This document shows, piece by piece, positions 1 through 7,735 of a DNA stretch of 64,000 nucleotides. A program made the translations under genes and the position numbers. Under the pieces are notes generated by a model. That model had not been told where the DNA came from. It ran no database searches and saw nothing but the letters and a program-made list of their open reading frames with translations. Each line of letters opens with the position of its first letter. Positions within the stretch are counted from its first letter, which is position 1. Where the stretch lies: assembly GCF_900110035.1 (NCBI RefSeq), contig NZ_FOCF01000001.1, positions 186,001 to 250,000 of the forward strand, in the 5' to 3' direction. Source of the stretch: Sphingomonas gellani (lineage in GTDB: Bacteria; Pseudomonadota; Alphaproteobacteria; Sphingomonadales; Sphingomonadaceae).

Positions 1-187
1 TGTCCGGATCGATCCGGTCGAGCGGCATCCACGTCTTCGTCACGCCTTGGCCATGGACGACGTCCCCCAGCATCGTGAAGGTGAAGGGCGGTGGCACGAA
101 CCGGTACAGCGCTACCCAGGCGACCGTCACGAGCACAAAGGCGAGGGCCGCCTTCAGCGCCCAGCGGATCACACGTAACGCGGTCAT
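1..187 (-). CDS. mtgA: Monofunctional peptidoglycan glycosyltransferase, N-terminal part
   Basis: This is the first 62 codons of a gene that runs off the left edge. The ATG lies at 187-185. Residues about 7-27 form one hydrophobic membrane anchor. It is followed by RFVPPPFTFTML and then by WMPLDRI, the short region before the catalytic GT51 domain that is characteristic of MtgA. MtgA polymerises lipid II into glycan strands in the periplasm. The catalytic domain lies outside the window, so activity cannot be judged. The gene starts 9 bp after the stop of the amine oxidase gene on the same strand, so it probably closes the rpoH-amine oxidase-mtgA run. The family call rests on the N-terminal pattern alone. 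Confidence 0.75.
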   Translation of the reverse strand, partial: MTALRVIRWALKAALAFVLVTVAWVALYRFVPPPFTFTMLGDVVHGQGVTKTWMPLDRIDPD

Positions 188-196
188 GCCGCGTCC

Positions 197-1453
197 TTAG
201 GCGAGGGCGGCCGATCCCGACAAGATCGCGCGAGCCGCAGCGACCCCCGTCTCGTAAGCGCCGTGCGCGGTCGAGAAGTCATGGCGAGAACAGGCTTCTC
301 CGGCGAAGAAGATGCGGGCCTCGACCGGTTCCGCCAGGACGCGGCGGGCGCCGGCATGGCCGACCCGCGCATGCGAATAGCTGCCCCCAATCAGGGGCTC
401 CGCCCTCCAGCGCGTGCTGGCCAAGGGGTGTAGCCGATCGCGCCAGTCGCTGCCGAGCAGGGCGACCAGCTCGTCGATCGCGAATGCCTCCGCCGCACCC
501 GACTTCCGTTCCAGCGTCTCGGCCAGATCGCCACCGAAGAAAGCCTCCACCACCGGCCAACCGAACGGCGACAGGCGATAACTGGCGGTCAGCGCAGTAT
601 GCGGATCGCCGATAAGGTGCGCGTGAGCCGGCCATGGTGGATGGTCAACGGCCAGAAACACCTTGTCCGCCAGCCCGAGCGGCAGCGCCTCGGCAGCGAC
701 CTGCTTGTCGGGCAAGGGCGGGTCGAACACGATGTCGCCGCGTGCCAGGATGGTTGTCGGCACGGCGATGACGACCCGGTCGGCCTCAATCACGCCGTCC
801 GGGGTATGCAGCCTTATGGTGCGGCCGCCATGATCGATGCGCGTGACGGGGGTTGATAGTCGCGTGCGAATTCCGGCTGCATGGGCCATGACCAGCGTGC
901 CGTACCCTTCGCGCACGGCCCAATTGTCATCCGAGGCAGCATCTTCGTAGGCGGCCCAGTCGTGCAGCGACACGTCACGCAATGGCGCGCCGTTCGCATA
1001 GGCGGAGATGGCATCAATCATCGGGCGGGAAGGATCGTCCTCCCCGATGAAGTCGGACAAGGGCCGATCGGGGCCACCCAGAGCAGCGTGCGCGTCCGCC
1101 TCCCAGCGCGACCATGCCGCGCCGAATGCCTGTTGCTCCTGGCGAGGATAGCCAAGGTCTCGCCACTGTTCGTCCCAACCCGGCGATGTTTGGTCGACGT
1201 GGAAGCCGTACTGCTCCGCCAAGCGGGTCCAGGGATTACGCGCTGCCGAATGTAGCCAGCCACAACCAGCATCGACCGTCCAACGAACATCGCGATCGGT
1301 AGGCGAGGCGAGTGCGATCGAGCGCGCCCGGCCGCCCAGCCGGTCCGAGCCTTCCAGCAGCAGTACGTCAGAACCGGCGTCGTGCAACACCCGCGCGGCG
1401 GCGATCCCGGCCGCACCGCCGCCCACGACGACGGTGCAGCCGGTCGGGATCAC
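197..1453 (-). CDS. FAD-dependent amine oxidase family protein
   Basis: The product is a 418-residue flavoprotein of the flavin-containing amine oxidase/protoporphyrinogen oxidase superfamily. The N-terminus carries the Rossmann FAD motif GGGAAG (residues 11-16), followed by an acidic residue and DRLGGRARS, the usual second half of the ADP-binding fold. The C-terminus has IFFAGEACSRHDFSTAHGA, the conserved FAD-contact segment. There is no signal peptide, so it is probably cytoplasmic. The substrate cannot be read from the sequence; it could be a polyamine or another primary or secondary amine. The start is a GTG at 1453 that overlaps the rpoH stop as GTGA, which implies translational coupling to the heat-shock sigma factor gene. 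Confidence 0.85.
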   Translation of the reverse strand: MIPTGCTVVVGGGAAGIAAARVLHDAGSDVLLLEGSDRLGGRARSIALASPTDRDVRWTVDAGCGWLHSAARNPWTRLAEQYGFHVDQTSPGWDEQWRDLGYPRQEQQAFGAAWSRWEADAHAALGGPDRPLSDFIGEDDPSRPMIDAISAYANGAPLRDVSLHDWAAYEDAASDDNWAVREGYGTLVMAHAAGIRTRLSTPVTRIDHGGRTIRLHTPDGVIEADRVVIAVPTTILARGDIVFDPPLPDKQVAAEALPLGLADKVFLAVDHPPWPAHAHLIGDPHTALTASYRLSPFGWPVVEAFFGGDLAETLERKSGAAEAFAIDELVALLGSDWRDRLHPLASTRWRAEPLIGGSYSHARVGHAGARRVLAEPVEARIFFAGEACSRHDFSTAHGAYETGVAAARAILSGSAALA

Positions 1454-2355
1454 GCCGCTGCCAGCATCCGCTTTTCGCCGGCCAGGCGCATCATCGCCTT
1501 TTGCAGCTTTTCGAATGCACGAACTTCGATCTGCCGGACGCGCTCGCGGCTGACGCCATAGACCTGCGACAGCTCCTCCAGCGTCTTGGGGTCGTCGGTC
1601 AGCCGCCGTTCGGTCAGGATGTGCTTTTCGCGATCGTTCAGATCGTCCATCGCGGACACCAGCATGCCGTGGCGTACGTCGGCTTCCTGCGTCTCCGCAA
1701 CAACCTGATCCTGCAACGGACCCTCATCGGCCAACCAGTCCTGCCACTGGCCCTCGCCGTCCTCGTTCATGGAGACGTTCAGGCTGGTGTCGCCACCCAT
1801 CGCCATGCGGCGGTTCATCGACACCACGTCCGCCTCGGCCACGCCAAGGTCGGTCGCGATCTTGGTCACGTCCTCCGGACGCAGATCGCCGTCCTCGAAC
1901 GCGTCCAGCTTCGACTTCATGCGCCGCAGGTTGAAGAACAGCTTCTTCTGAGCCGCAGTGGTGCCCATCTTCACCAGGCTCCACGACCGCAGGATATATT
2001 CCTGGATCGAGGCGCGAATCCACCACATGGCGTAGGTGGCGAGGCGGAAGCCGCGATCCGGCTCGAACTTCTTCACGCCCTGCATCAGGCCGATATTGCC
2101 CTCGCTGATAAGCTCGGACGTCGGCAAGCCATAGCCGCGATAGCCCATCGCGATCTTGGCCACGAGCCGCAGGTGGCTGGTGACCAGCTGTGCCGCGGCG
2201 TCAGGGTCGCCATGCTCCTGAAAGCGCTTGGCGAGCATGTATTCCTGCTCGGGTGCCAGGATCGGAAATTTCTTGATCTCCGACAGGTAGCGGTTGAGGC
2301 TCTGCTCCCCGCCCAGGGCAGGAACCGTCGCGGGGACGTTGCTGCGGTTGGCCAT
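1450..2355 (-). CDS. rpoH: RNA polymerase heat-shock sigma factor (sigma-32)
   Basis: The product is a 301-residue group 3 sigma factor of the sigma-32 family, which directs RNA polymerase to heat-shock promoters. Region 2 is seen around GNIGLMQGVKKFEPDRGFRL and YAMWWIRASIQEYIL. The RpoH box, which separates this family from RpoD, reads QKKLFFNLRRMK. Region 4 has a helix-turn-helix, VYGVSRERVRQIEVRAFEKL. The ATG at 2355 is chosen because a GGAAAGGGAG ribosome-binding site lies just upstream; an upstream in-frame start at 2412 lacks this support and would add unrelated residues. Alphaproteobacteria often carry two rpoH genes, and whether this is rpoH1 or rpoH2 cannot be told here. rluD lies 60 bp upstream on the same strand. 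Confidence 0.95.
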   Translation of the reverse strand: MANRSNVPATVPALGGEQSLNRYLSEIKKFPILAPEQEYMLAKRFQEHGDPDAAAQLVTSHLRLVAKIAMGYRGYGLPTSELISEGNIGLMQGVKKFEPDRGFRLATYAMWWIRASIQEYILRSWSLVKMGTTAAQKKLFFNLRRMKSKLDAFEDGDLRPEDVTKIATDLGVAEADVVSMNRRMAMGGDTSLNVSMNEDGEGQWQDWLADEGPLQDQVVAETQEADVRHGMLVSAMDDLNDREKHILTERRLTDDPKTLEELSQVYGVSRERVRQIEVRAFEKLQKAMMRLAGEKRMLAAA

Positions 2356-2415
2356 GATCCAAACTCCCTTTCCTGGCGGAGGCACGATTGCCGCGATGCG
2401 GCACATCGGCACACT

Positions 2416-3360
2416 CTATACGTGAAGCGCGCTGAACAGTTCCTGCATGTCGGGCGGCATTTCGCTGCTGAACGACATGGATTGTGTCGTGATGGGGTGG
2501 ATGAACCCCAGAGTGGCGGCGTGCAAGGCCTGGCGCCGGAAACCCAGCGTCTCCAGCAGTGCCTTCGTCGCACCCTTGTCGCGGCCATAGACCGGATCGC
2601 CAAGCAGCGCGTGACCGATCGAGGCCATGTGCACCCGGACCTGATGCGTCCGGCCCGTTTCCAGGCGGCATTCGACCAGGGCCGCGTCGCGAAACGTGCG
2701 CAGCGTGCGATAGAACGACACGGCACGTTTCCCGTTTGAGACGATCGCGATCTTCTTCCGATTCGATGGCGAGCGGGCGAGGGGGGCGTCGACCTTTCCC
2801 TCCGCCAGCGGTCGCCCGCCTACGATCGCGCGGTAGCGACGATCGATCGAGTGGGCGGCAAACTGCTTCGCCAGCCCTTCATGCGCCCGATCCGTCTTGG
2901 CGACGACCAGCAGCCCGGACGTATCCTTGTCGATGCGATGCACGATGCCCGGGCGGGCGACCCCGCCGATCCCCGACAGCGAACCCCGGCAATGGTGGAG
3001 CAGCGCGTTGACCAGCGTGCCGTCAAGGTTTCCGGCGGCGGGATGCACGACCAGCCCGGCGGGCTTGTCGACCACGAGCAGATGTTCGTCCTCGAACGCG
3101 ATGACGAGCGGGATGTCCTGCGCCTCGTTATGCGCCGGCGCAGGCGCGGGTACCGCGACCGCGAACGTCTCACCCGCCGCAGCCTTTCGCGCAGGGTCGC
3201 GGAACAGGGTGCCGTCGCGCGACACGGCGCCGGACGCGATCAGCACCTTCAGCCGCTCCCGCGACAGGGTCGGCACGGCATCGGCCAGCGCGCGGTCCAG
3301 CCGCCAGCCGTCCGATCCAGACCCGATGGTCGCTTGAATGATAGAGACCCCCCGGTCCAT
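2416..3360 (-). CDS. rluD: Large-subunit rRNA pseudouridine synthase, RluD family
   Basis: The product is a 314-residue RluA/RluD-type pseudouridine synthase that isomerises uridines of 23S rRNA. An N-terminal S4-like RNA-binding segment (WRLDRALADAVPTLSRERL) precedes the catalytic domain. The catalytic motif is HRIDKDTSGLLVVAK, in which the Asp after RI is the nucleophile. Later motifs such as LETGRTHQVRVHM and HALLGDPVYG are typical of the family. The ATG at 3360 is preferred on homology: translation from further upstream gives a basic, Ser-rich stretch that looks like non-coding sequence. No clear ribosome-binding site was found. The gene is divergent from the JAMM peptidase gene, whose start is only about 10 bp away. 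Confidence 0.9.
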   Translation of the reverse strand: MDRGVSIIQATIGSGSDGWRLDRALADAVPTLSRERLKVLIASGAVSRDGTLFRDPARKAAAGETFAVAVPAPAPAHNEAQDIPLVIAFEDEHLLVVDKPAGLVVHPAAGNLDGTLVNALLHHCRGSLSGIGGVARPGIVHRIDKDTSGLLVVAKTDRAHEGLAKQFAAHSIDRRYRAIVGGRPLAEGKVDAPLARSPSNRKKIAIVSNGKRAVSFYRTLRTFRDAALVECRLETGRTHQVRVHMASIGHALLGDPVYGRDKGATKALLETLGFRRQALHAATLGFIHPITTQSMSFSSEMPPDMQELFSALHV

Positions 3361-3370
3361 TGACCGGGAG

Positions 3371-3784
3371 ATGGGAACTGCCGTGACGATTTCAAGCGCC
3401 CTTCGCGATGGCATTCTGACCCACGCGCGGCGGGATGAGGGCCGCGAGGTGTGCGGCCTGCTGCTGGGCGGAGAAAGCCATATCGCCCAGGTCGTGCCGA
3501 GCCGGAACGTCGCATCCGACACACGGCGCCGGTTCGAGATCGATCCGTTGACTTTGCTCGCGGCACACAGGGCCGCACGCACGGGCGCCACGCCGGTGAT
3601 CGGCCATTACCACTCGCATCCCGCCGGCATCGCCCGGCCATCGCCCCGCGATGCGGAGGATGCGGCGCCGGACGGATCGATCTGGCTGATCGTGGCGGGC
3701 ATGGAGGTTACGGCGTGGCGGGCGGTGGAAGCCGGCACGGTGGAGGGCCGGTTCACGCCGCTCTCCTTGCACGTCGTGGATTGA
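3371..3784 (+). CDS. JAMM/Mov34 (MPN+) metallopeptidase family protein
   Basis: The product is a 137-residue single-domain JAB1/MPN+ protein. The zinc-peptidase signature is complete: an early Glu in GREVCGLLLGG, then HSHPAGIARPSPRD, that is H-x-H-P with the downstream Ser and Asp. Bacterial proteins of this type include isopeptidases that remove small sulphur-carrier or ubiquitin-like domains, but no partner is encoded nearby and the substrate is unknown. The start is uncertain. ATG 3371 has no spaced ribosome-binding site, whereas the in-frame GTG at 3383 has GGGA-type sequence upstream and gives the usual family start at TISSAL. The gene is divergent from rluD and 37 bp upstream of chpT. 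Confidence 0.8.
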   Translation: MGTAVTISSALRDGILTHARRDEGREVCGLLLGGESHIAQVVPSRNVASDTRRRFEIDPLTLLAAHRAARTGATPVIGHYHSHPAGIARPSPRDAEDAAPDGSIWLIVAGMEVTAWRAVEAGTVEGRFTPLSLHVVD

Positions 3785-3821
3785 GCGGCCACAAGAGCCG
3801 ATCGAATCTAAGGTCTTATCC

Positions 3822-4466
3822 ATGCCGGTCAGCCCCGTCGACTTTGCCAGCCTGTTATGTTCGCGCCTGTGCCACGATCTGTTGTCGCCGGTGGGCGCGC
3901 TGAACAACGGGCTGGAATTGCTGGCGGACGAAACCGACCCCGCGATGCGCGAGCGTGTCGTGGAACTGCTGCACGAAAGCGCGCGCACGTCGGCGGCGAA
4001 GCTGAAGTTCTTTCGCCTCGCCTTCGGTGCCGGCGGCGGGTTCGGGGAGATGGTGGACGTCCGTGAGGCTCGCTCCGCGATCGAGGCCCTGCTGGGGGAC
4101 CAGAAGCGGACGGAACTGGGCTGGCTGGTCGAGGGCGCCGAACTGCCCAAGGCCGCGTTGAAGGTGCTGCTCAACCTGGCGCTGATCGCCAACGAGGCGC
4201 TGGTGCGGGGCGGGAAGCTCGATATCGGCGCGGAGACCAATGAGGGTCAGGTGGAGATCGTGGTTCGGATCGCCGGTCCGCGCATCATCCTGGACCCCGA
4301 ACTGCGCGACACGCTGACCAACGGAGAGGGCACGGAGGGCGTGACGTCGCGCGGCGCGGCGGCGTATCTGGTGCACAGCATCGTCACCCATGGCGGCGGG
4401 CGCGTGATGGTGTCGCAGGACGAGGACGGCGTGGCTGTGTTCGGCGCGGCGTTCCGGGCGGGGTAA
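3822..4466 (+). CDS. chpT: Histidine phosphotransferase ChpT
   Basis: This 214-residue protein belongs to the alphaproteobacterial ChpT family (PF10090-type histidine phosphotransferases). In Caulobacter, ChpT passes phosphate from the CckA hybrid kinase to the response regulators CtrA and CpdR. His18 sits in LCSRLCHDLLSPVGALNNG, the dimerisation helix that carries the phosphorylated His. The C-terminal half looks like a degenerate GHKL ATPase fold (LNLALIANEALVRGG) without a clear ATP-binding G1 box, as expected for ChpT. Directly downstream, 36 bp away, begins cheA, so chpT may lead the chemotaxis transcript. The DivL-like kinase of the same pathway is also in this window, at 44559. Confidence 0.88.
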   Translation: MPVSPVDFASLLCSRLCHDLLSPVGALNNGLELLADETDPAMRERVVELLHESARTSAAKLKFFRLAFGAGGGFGEMVDVREARSAIEALLGDQKRTELGWLVEGAELPKAALKVLLNLALIANEALVRGGKLDIGAETNEGQVEIVVRIAGPRIILDPELRDTLTNGEGTEGVTSRGAAAYLVHSIVTHGGGRVMVSQDEDGVAVFGAAFRAG

Positions 4467-4478
4467 ACCGCGCTTTAA
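4464..4478 (-). promoter_or_regulatory. Candidate CtrA-binding site upstream of cheA
   Basis: Read on the minus strand this is TTAA-N7-TTTA, one mismatch from the CtrA consensus TTAA-N7-TTAA. It overlaps the chpT stop and lies 25 bp before the cheA start. A match of this quality can occur by chance; the support is mostly its position between chpT and the chemotaxis genes. Confidence 0.25.
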
Positions 4479-4502
4479 CCCCCCACGGGGCAGGACAGCC
4501 CC

Positions 4503-6815
4503 ATGGACGATCTGTTGCAGGAGTTCGTGGCGGAAACCCGTGAAACGCTGGAAGCGTTGGCGGGAGAGATCGTCGCGTGGGAGGCGCAGCCGACCGACGG
4601 CGCGCGTCTGGATGCGATCTTCCGATTCGTCCACACGGTAAAGGGCAGCTGCGGTTTCCTGGACCTGCCCAGGCTCTCGCGCCTCAGCCATGCGGCGGAG
4701 GACGTGCTGGCGGCCGTGCGCGAAGGGACGCGTGCGCCCGACACCGCACTGGTCAATGCCGTGCTCGCCATCGTCGACAGGATCGGGGAGATCGTGGAGG
4801 CGATCGACGCCGGCGTGCCGCTGGACGATTCCAGCGAGGACCTGCTGGTCGCCGCACTGGCCGAGGATGCTCGCCCCGTGTCGCACAACCTGACCAACAC
4901 CGGGCACCGTGCGCCCGCGCGATCCGTTCGCCTCAGCGTCGATTTGCTCGACCGCATGATGAGCGGTATGTCCGACATGGTACTGGCGCGCAACGAACTC
5001 GCCCGCCGCCTGCGTGACGAGGGTAGCGATCCGCGTGTAGAGGCGGCGCTGGAGCGCCTGTCGGTGACGGTGGCGGAAATGCGCGACGCCGTGACCCGCA
5101 CCCGGATGCAGAAGATAGAGGCGCTGTTCTCCGCGCTGCCGCGCATGGTGCGCGACACCGCGGCGGAGCTGGGCAAGACGGTCGCGCTGACGCTGGAAGG
5201 CTCCGACGTTGAGCTTGACCGCGAGATGATCGAGATGATGCGCGATCCGCTGGTCCACATCATCCGCAACGCGATCGATCACGGCATTGAAATGCCCGCT
5301 GCGCGCGGCAGGGCCGGCAAGCGGGAAATGGGGCGCCTGACCGTGTCCGCGCGACAGTCCGGCAACCAGATTCTGGTCGAGATCGCCGATGACGGTCAGG
5401 GCGTCGATGTGCCGCGCCTCGTCGCGAAGGCGGTCGAGCGGGGCGTGTGCACCAGCGCCGATGCGGAGCGGATGAACGATGCCGCCCGTCTGGCGCTGAT
5501 CTTCACCCCGGGCCTGTCGAGCCGAGATTCGGTGACGTCGGTGTCGGGGCGTGGCGTCGGCATGGACGTGGTCCGCGCGAACGTGGAGCAGATCGGCGGG
5601 CGCATCGCGCTGTCCAATCGAGCGGGCCAAGGGCTGGCGATCACGATCCAGGTGCCGCTGACCCTGTCCATCATGCCGACCATCGTGATCGGGTGCGGCG
5701 ATCAGCGGTTCGCGCTGCCGCGTGCCAGCATCGACGAGATCGTGACCCTGCGCGGCGAAACCGTGCGGATCGACACCGTCGGCGATGCGGCGGTGGCGAC
5801 CGTGCGTGGCACGCGCCTGCCGCTGGTGACGCTGGCGCCGCTGCTCGGCCTGACCGGCGGTGCGGCGCGCACGCTTGCGATCGTCGGCACGCGCGACGGC
5901 AGCTATGCACTGGCGATCGACACCGTGCTGGACACGGAGGAACTGGTCATCAAGCCGGCCGCCCCGGCTGTGATGGCAACGGGCGTTTATGCCGGCCAGT
6001 CGCTGCCCGACAGCGGCCTTCCCATGTTGCTGCTGGACGGCGCGGGGATTGCGGCGGTCGCCGGATTGCACTTCGACCGCGGCATCATGGCGGATGAGGT
6101 GCAGCCGGAGGCGCTGGCGGACCAGCAGGTGCCGGCCCTGTTGTTCGACGATCTGGACGGTCAGCGTCGCGCGATGGCGCTGGCGGCGATCGACCGGGTG
6201 GAGACGGTGCCCGTGGGTGCGATCCGACGGGCGGGCGGCTGCCTTCGCCTGACCGTGGACGGCGCTGTGCTTCCTATTCGCTTGGTCGGCGACCTGGCCG
6301 GACGCGACGAGCTGCCGGTGCTGCGCCTGACCGATGGCAGTTCCGAGATCGCCTATGGCATCGCGGAGCCACTCGATATCGTGGCACTCCCGACCGAGAT
6401 CGCGCCGGCGCGCGGCGACGGCCTGGTCGCCGGCGTGGTGTTGATCGAGGGCGAGCAGGTCGAGCTTCTCGATCCGCTGGCCCTTTTCGCTGATGCCGAG
6501 TCCGTGTCCGCAGAGCCCGCGCTGTGTCTGTTGCGGGACGATGACGCGGGATGGATGAACGTCTTCCTGCGCCCGGTTCTGGAAATGGCCGGCTATCGCT
6601 GCGTGTCTCGGATTGAGGACGGATGCCGGCCGGCGGTGACGTTGACGATGGCGGCGGGCGATGCCGGCGCACCGGCCGATGATGCAGTGCCGGTGGTGCG
6701 GTTGCGTCGCGAACGCACAGCGCCGCTCGGCACCGATCCGAGCATCTACCGATACGACAAGGACGCGCTGTTGTCGGCGCTGGCCCATGCCGTTGCCGCG
6801 CGGAGGGCAGGCTGA
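4503..6815 (+). CDS. cheA: Chemotaxis histidine kinase CheA with extended C-terminus
   Basis: The product is a 770-residue CheA, which phosphorylates CheY and CheB in response to chemoreceptors. The P1 Hpt domain has the phosphorylated His44 in FRFVHTVKGSCGF. No clear P2 domain is visible. P3/P4 follow with the N box NAIDHGIE, the G1 box DDGQGVD and the G2 box GRGVGMDVVRANV. A CheW-like P5 domain starts near residue 390 (MPTIVIGCGDQRFALP). A second CheW-like stretch follows at about 530-670, and the last 100 residues resemble a receiver domain (PALCLLRDDDAG) without a convincing phosphorylation site. The stop overlaps the cheW start by one base (TGATG), which indicates coupling. Confidence 0.92.
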   Translation: MDDLLQEFVAETRETLEALAGEIVAWEAQPTDGARLDAIFRFVHTVKGSCGFLDLPRLSRLSHAAEDVLAAVREGTRAPDTALVNAVLAIVDRIGEIVEAIDAGVPLDDSSEDLLVAALAEDARPVSHNLTNTGHRAPARSVRLSVDLLDRMMSGMSDMVLARNELARRLRDEGSDPRVEAALERLSVTVAEMRDAVTRTRMQKIEALFSALPRMVRDTAAELGKTVALTLEGSDVELDREMIEMMRDPLVHIIRNAIDHGIEMPAARGRAGKREMGRLTVSARQSGNQILVEIADDGQGVDVPRLVAKAVERGVCTSADAERMNDAARLALIFTPGLSSRDSVTSVSGRGVGMDVVRANVEQIGGRIALSNRAGQGLAITIQVPLTLSIMPTIVIGCGDQRFALPRASIDEIVTLRGETVRIDTVGDAAVATVRGTRLPLVTLAPLLGLTGGAARTLAIVGTRDGSYALAIDTVLDTEELVIKPAAPAVMATGVYAGQSLPDSGLPMLLLDGAGIAAVAGLHFDRGIMADEVQPEALADQQVPALLFDDLDGQRRAMALAAIDRVETVPVGAIRRAGGCLRLTVDGAVLPIRLVGDLAGRDELPVLRLTDGSSEIAYGIAEPLDIVALPTEIAPARGDGLVAGVVLIEGEQVELLDPLALFADAESVSAEPALCLLRDDDAGWMNVFLRPVLEMAGYRCVSRIEDGCRPAVTLTMAAGDAGAPADDAVPVVRLRRERTAPLGTDPSIYRYDKDALLSALAHAVAARRAG

Positions 6816-7246
6816 TGGAGTTGTTCCTGATCGCGCATATCGCCGGACGGGGCGTGGCGATCCCCACCGAGCAGGTCGAATCGGTCGTAGATCTGGGCGA
6901 TGTGGTGGCCGTGCCCCGTGCGGCGGCGTCCGTCCGCGGCCTGTCCGCCTTGCGCAGCCGCGTCATGACGGTGATCGACACCGGTACCGCGCTGGGCATC
7001 GAGCCGATGCCGGCATCCAGTCGCCGCGCCGTCATCACGCGGGTGGAGGGGCATCATTACGCCGTGCTGGTCGACAGCCTGGAGGATGTCGCGCATTTCG
7101 AGCCGTTGCCGCTGTCGTCGGGCCTCGCGCTCGATCGCGGATGGTCGGGGGCGGGCAAGGGGTTGGTCGACCGCGACGGCGATCCGCTGCTGATCCTCGA
7201 CCTGTCGGCATTAGTGCCGAGCGCGATCAAGGCGTTGGCGGCGTGA
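6815..7246 (+). CDS. cheW: Chemotaxis coupling protein CheW
   Basis: This 143-residue protein has a single CheW fold. In chemotaxis CheW links receptors to the CheA kinase at the membrane-bound array. Features include the opening strand LFLIAHIAGRGVAIPTEQV, the receptor/kinase contact region with RGLSALRSRVMTVIDTGTALG and a closing LLILDLSALVPSAIKAL. The normal CheW NLRG segment reads RGLSALRS here. The start overlaps the cheA stop by one base. A 100-bp gap follows before cheY, which contains no gene. Confidence 0.88.
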   Translation: MELFLIAHIAGRGVAIPTEQVESVVDLGDVVAVPRAAASVRGLSALRSRVMTVIDTGTALGIEPMPASSRRAVITRVEGHHYAVLVDSLEDVAHFEPLPLSSGLALDRGWSGAGKGLVDRDGDPLLILDLSALVPSAIKALAA

Positions 7247-7346
7247 CCCGTGGATATCCGAGGGTTCGGCTTAACGTGCTGATTACGCTTATCCGGCATA
7301 GGCGGAACAGGTCGGTGACTCCTGCCGTCAGTGAAAAGGTCGAACG

Positions 7347-7712
7347 ATGAAGACGTGCCTGGTGGTGGACGATTCGAAGGTCATCCGCAAAGTCGCCCGC
7401 CACATCTTGGAAACGCTGAACTTCACCGTCAGCGAGGCGGCGGACGGGCGCGAGGCGTTGAACCATTGCATGGCTTCCCCGCCCGACGTCGTGCTGCTCG
7501 ACTGGAACATGCCGGTGATGAACGGCATGGATTTTCTGCGCGCCCTTCGCGAAAGCGCACTGCCTGGCCGGCCGAAGGTGGTGTTCTGCACCACGGAGAA
7601 CGGCATGGCGCACATCCGCGCCGCGATCGAGGCGGGTGCGGACGAATATGTGATGAAGCCGTTCGATCGCGAGACGCTGGAAAGCAAGCTCCAGATCGTC
7701 GGGCTCGCCTGA
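7347..7712 (+). CDS. cheY: Chemotaxis response regulator CheY
   Basis: The product is a 121-residue stand-alone receiver domain. The acidic pocket is Asp8-Asp9, the phosphoacceptor is Asp52 in VVLLDWNMP, the switch Thr is in VVFCTTENG (82-83), and Lys104 in YVMKPFD completes the active site. Phospho-CheY would bind the flagellar motor switch, although no flagellar gene lies in the window. The protein is encoded between cheW and cheB, 23 bp before the cheB start. A one-domain receiver of this kind could also belong to the CtrA pathway (DivK-like), but the che context makes CheY much more likely. Confidence 0.9.
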   Translation: MKTCLVVDDSKVIRKVARHILETLNFTVSEAADGREALNHCMASPPDVVLLDWNMPVMNGMDFLRALRESALPGRPKVVFCTTENGMAHIRAAIEAGADEYVMKPFDRETLESKLQIVGLA

Positions 7713-7735
7713 ACTCCTATTCGGGAGGCTGCGCC

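Noticed and set aside
3855..6788. Very long open frame on the minus strand opposite cheA
   Set aside because: It is a mirror of the real cheA gene in GC-rich DNA; the translation is rich in His, Arg and Gln and has no recognisable domain.
7270..7300. TTAA-N7-ATTA before cheY as a CtrA site
   Set aside because: It has two mismatches in the second half-site, which is not better than chance in a region this size.
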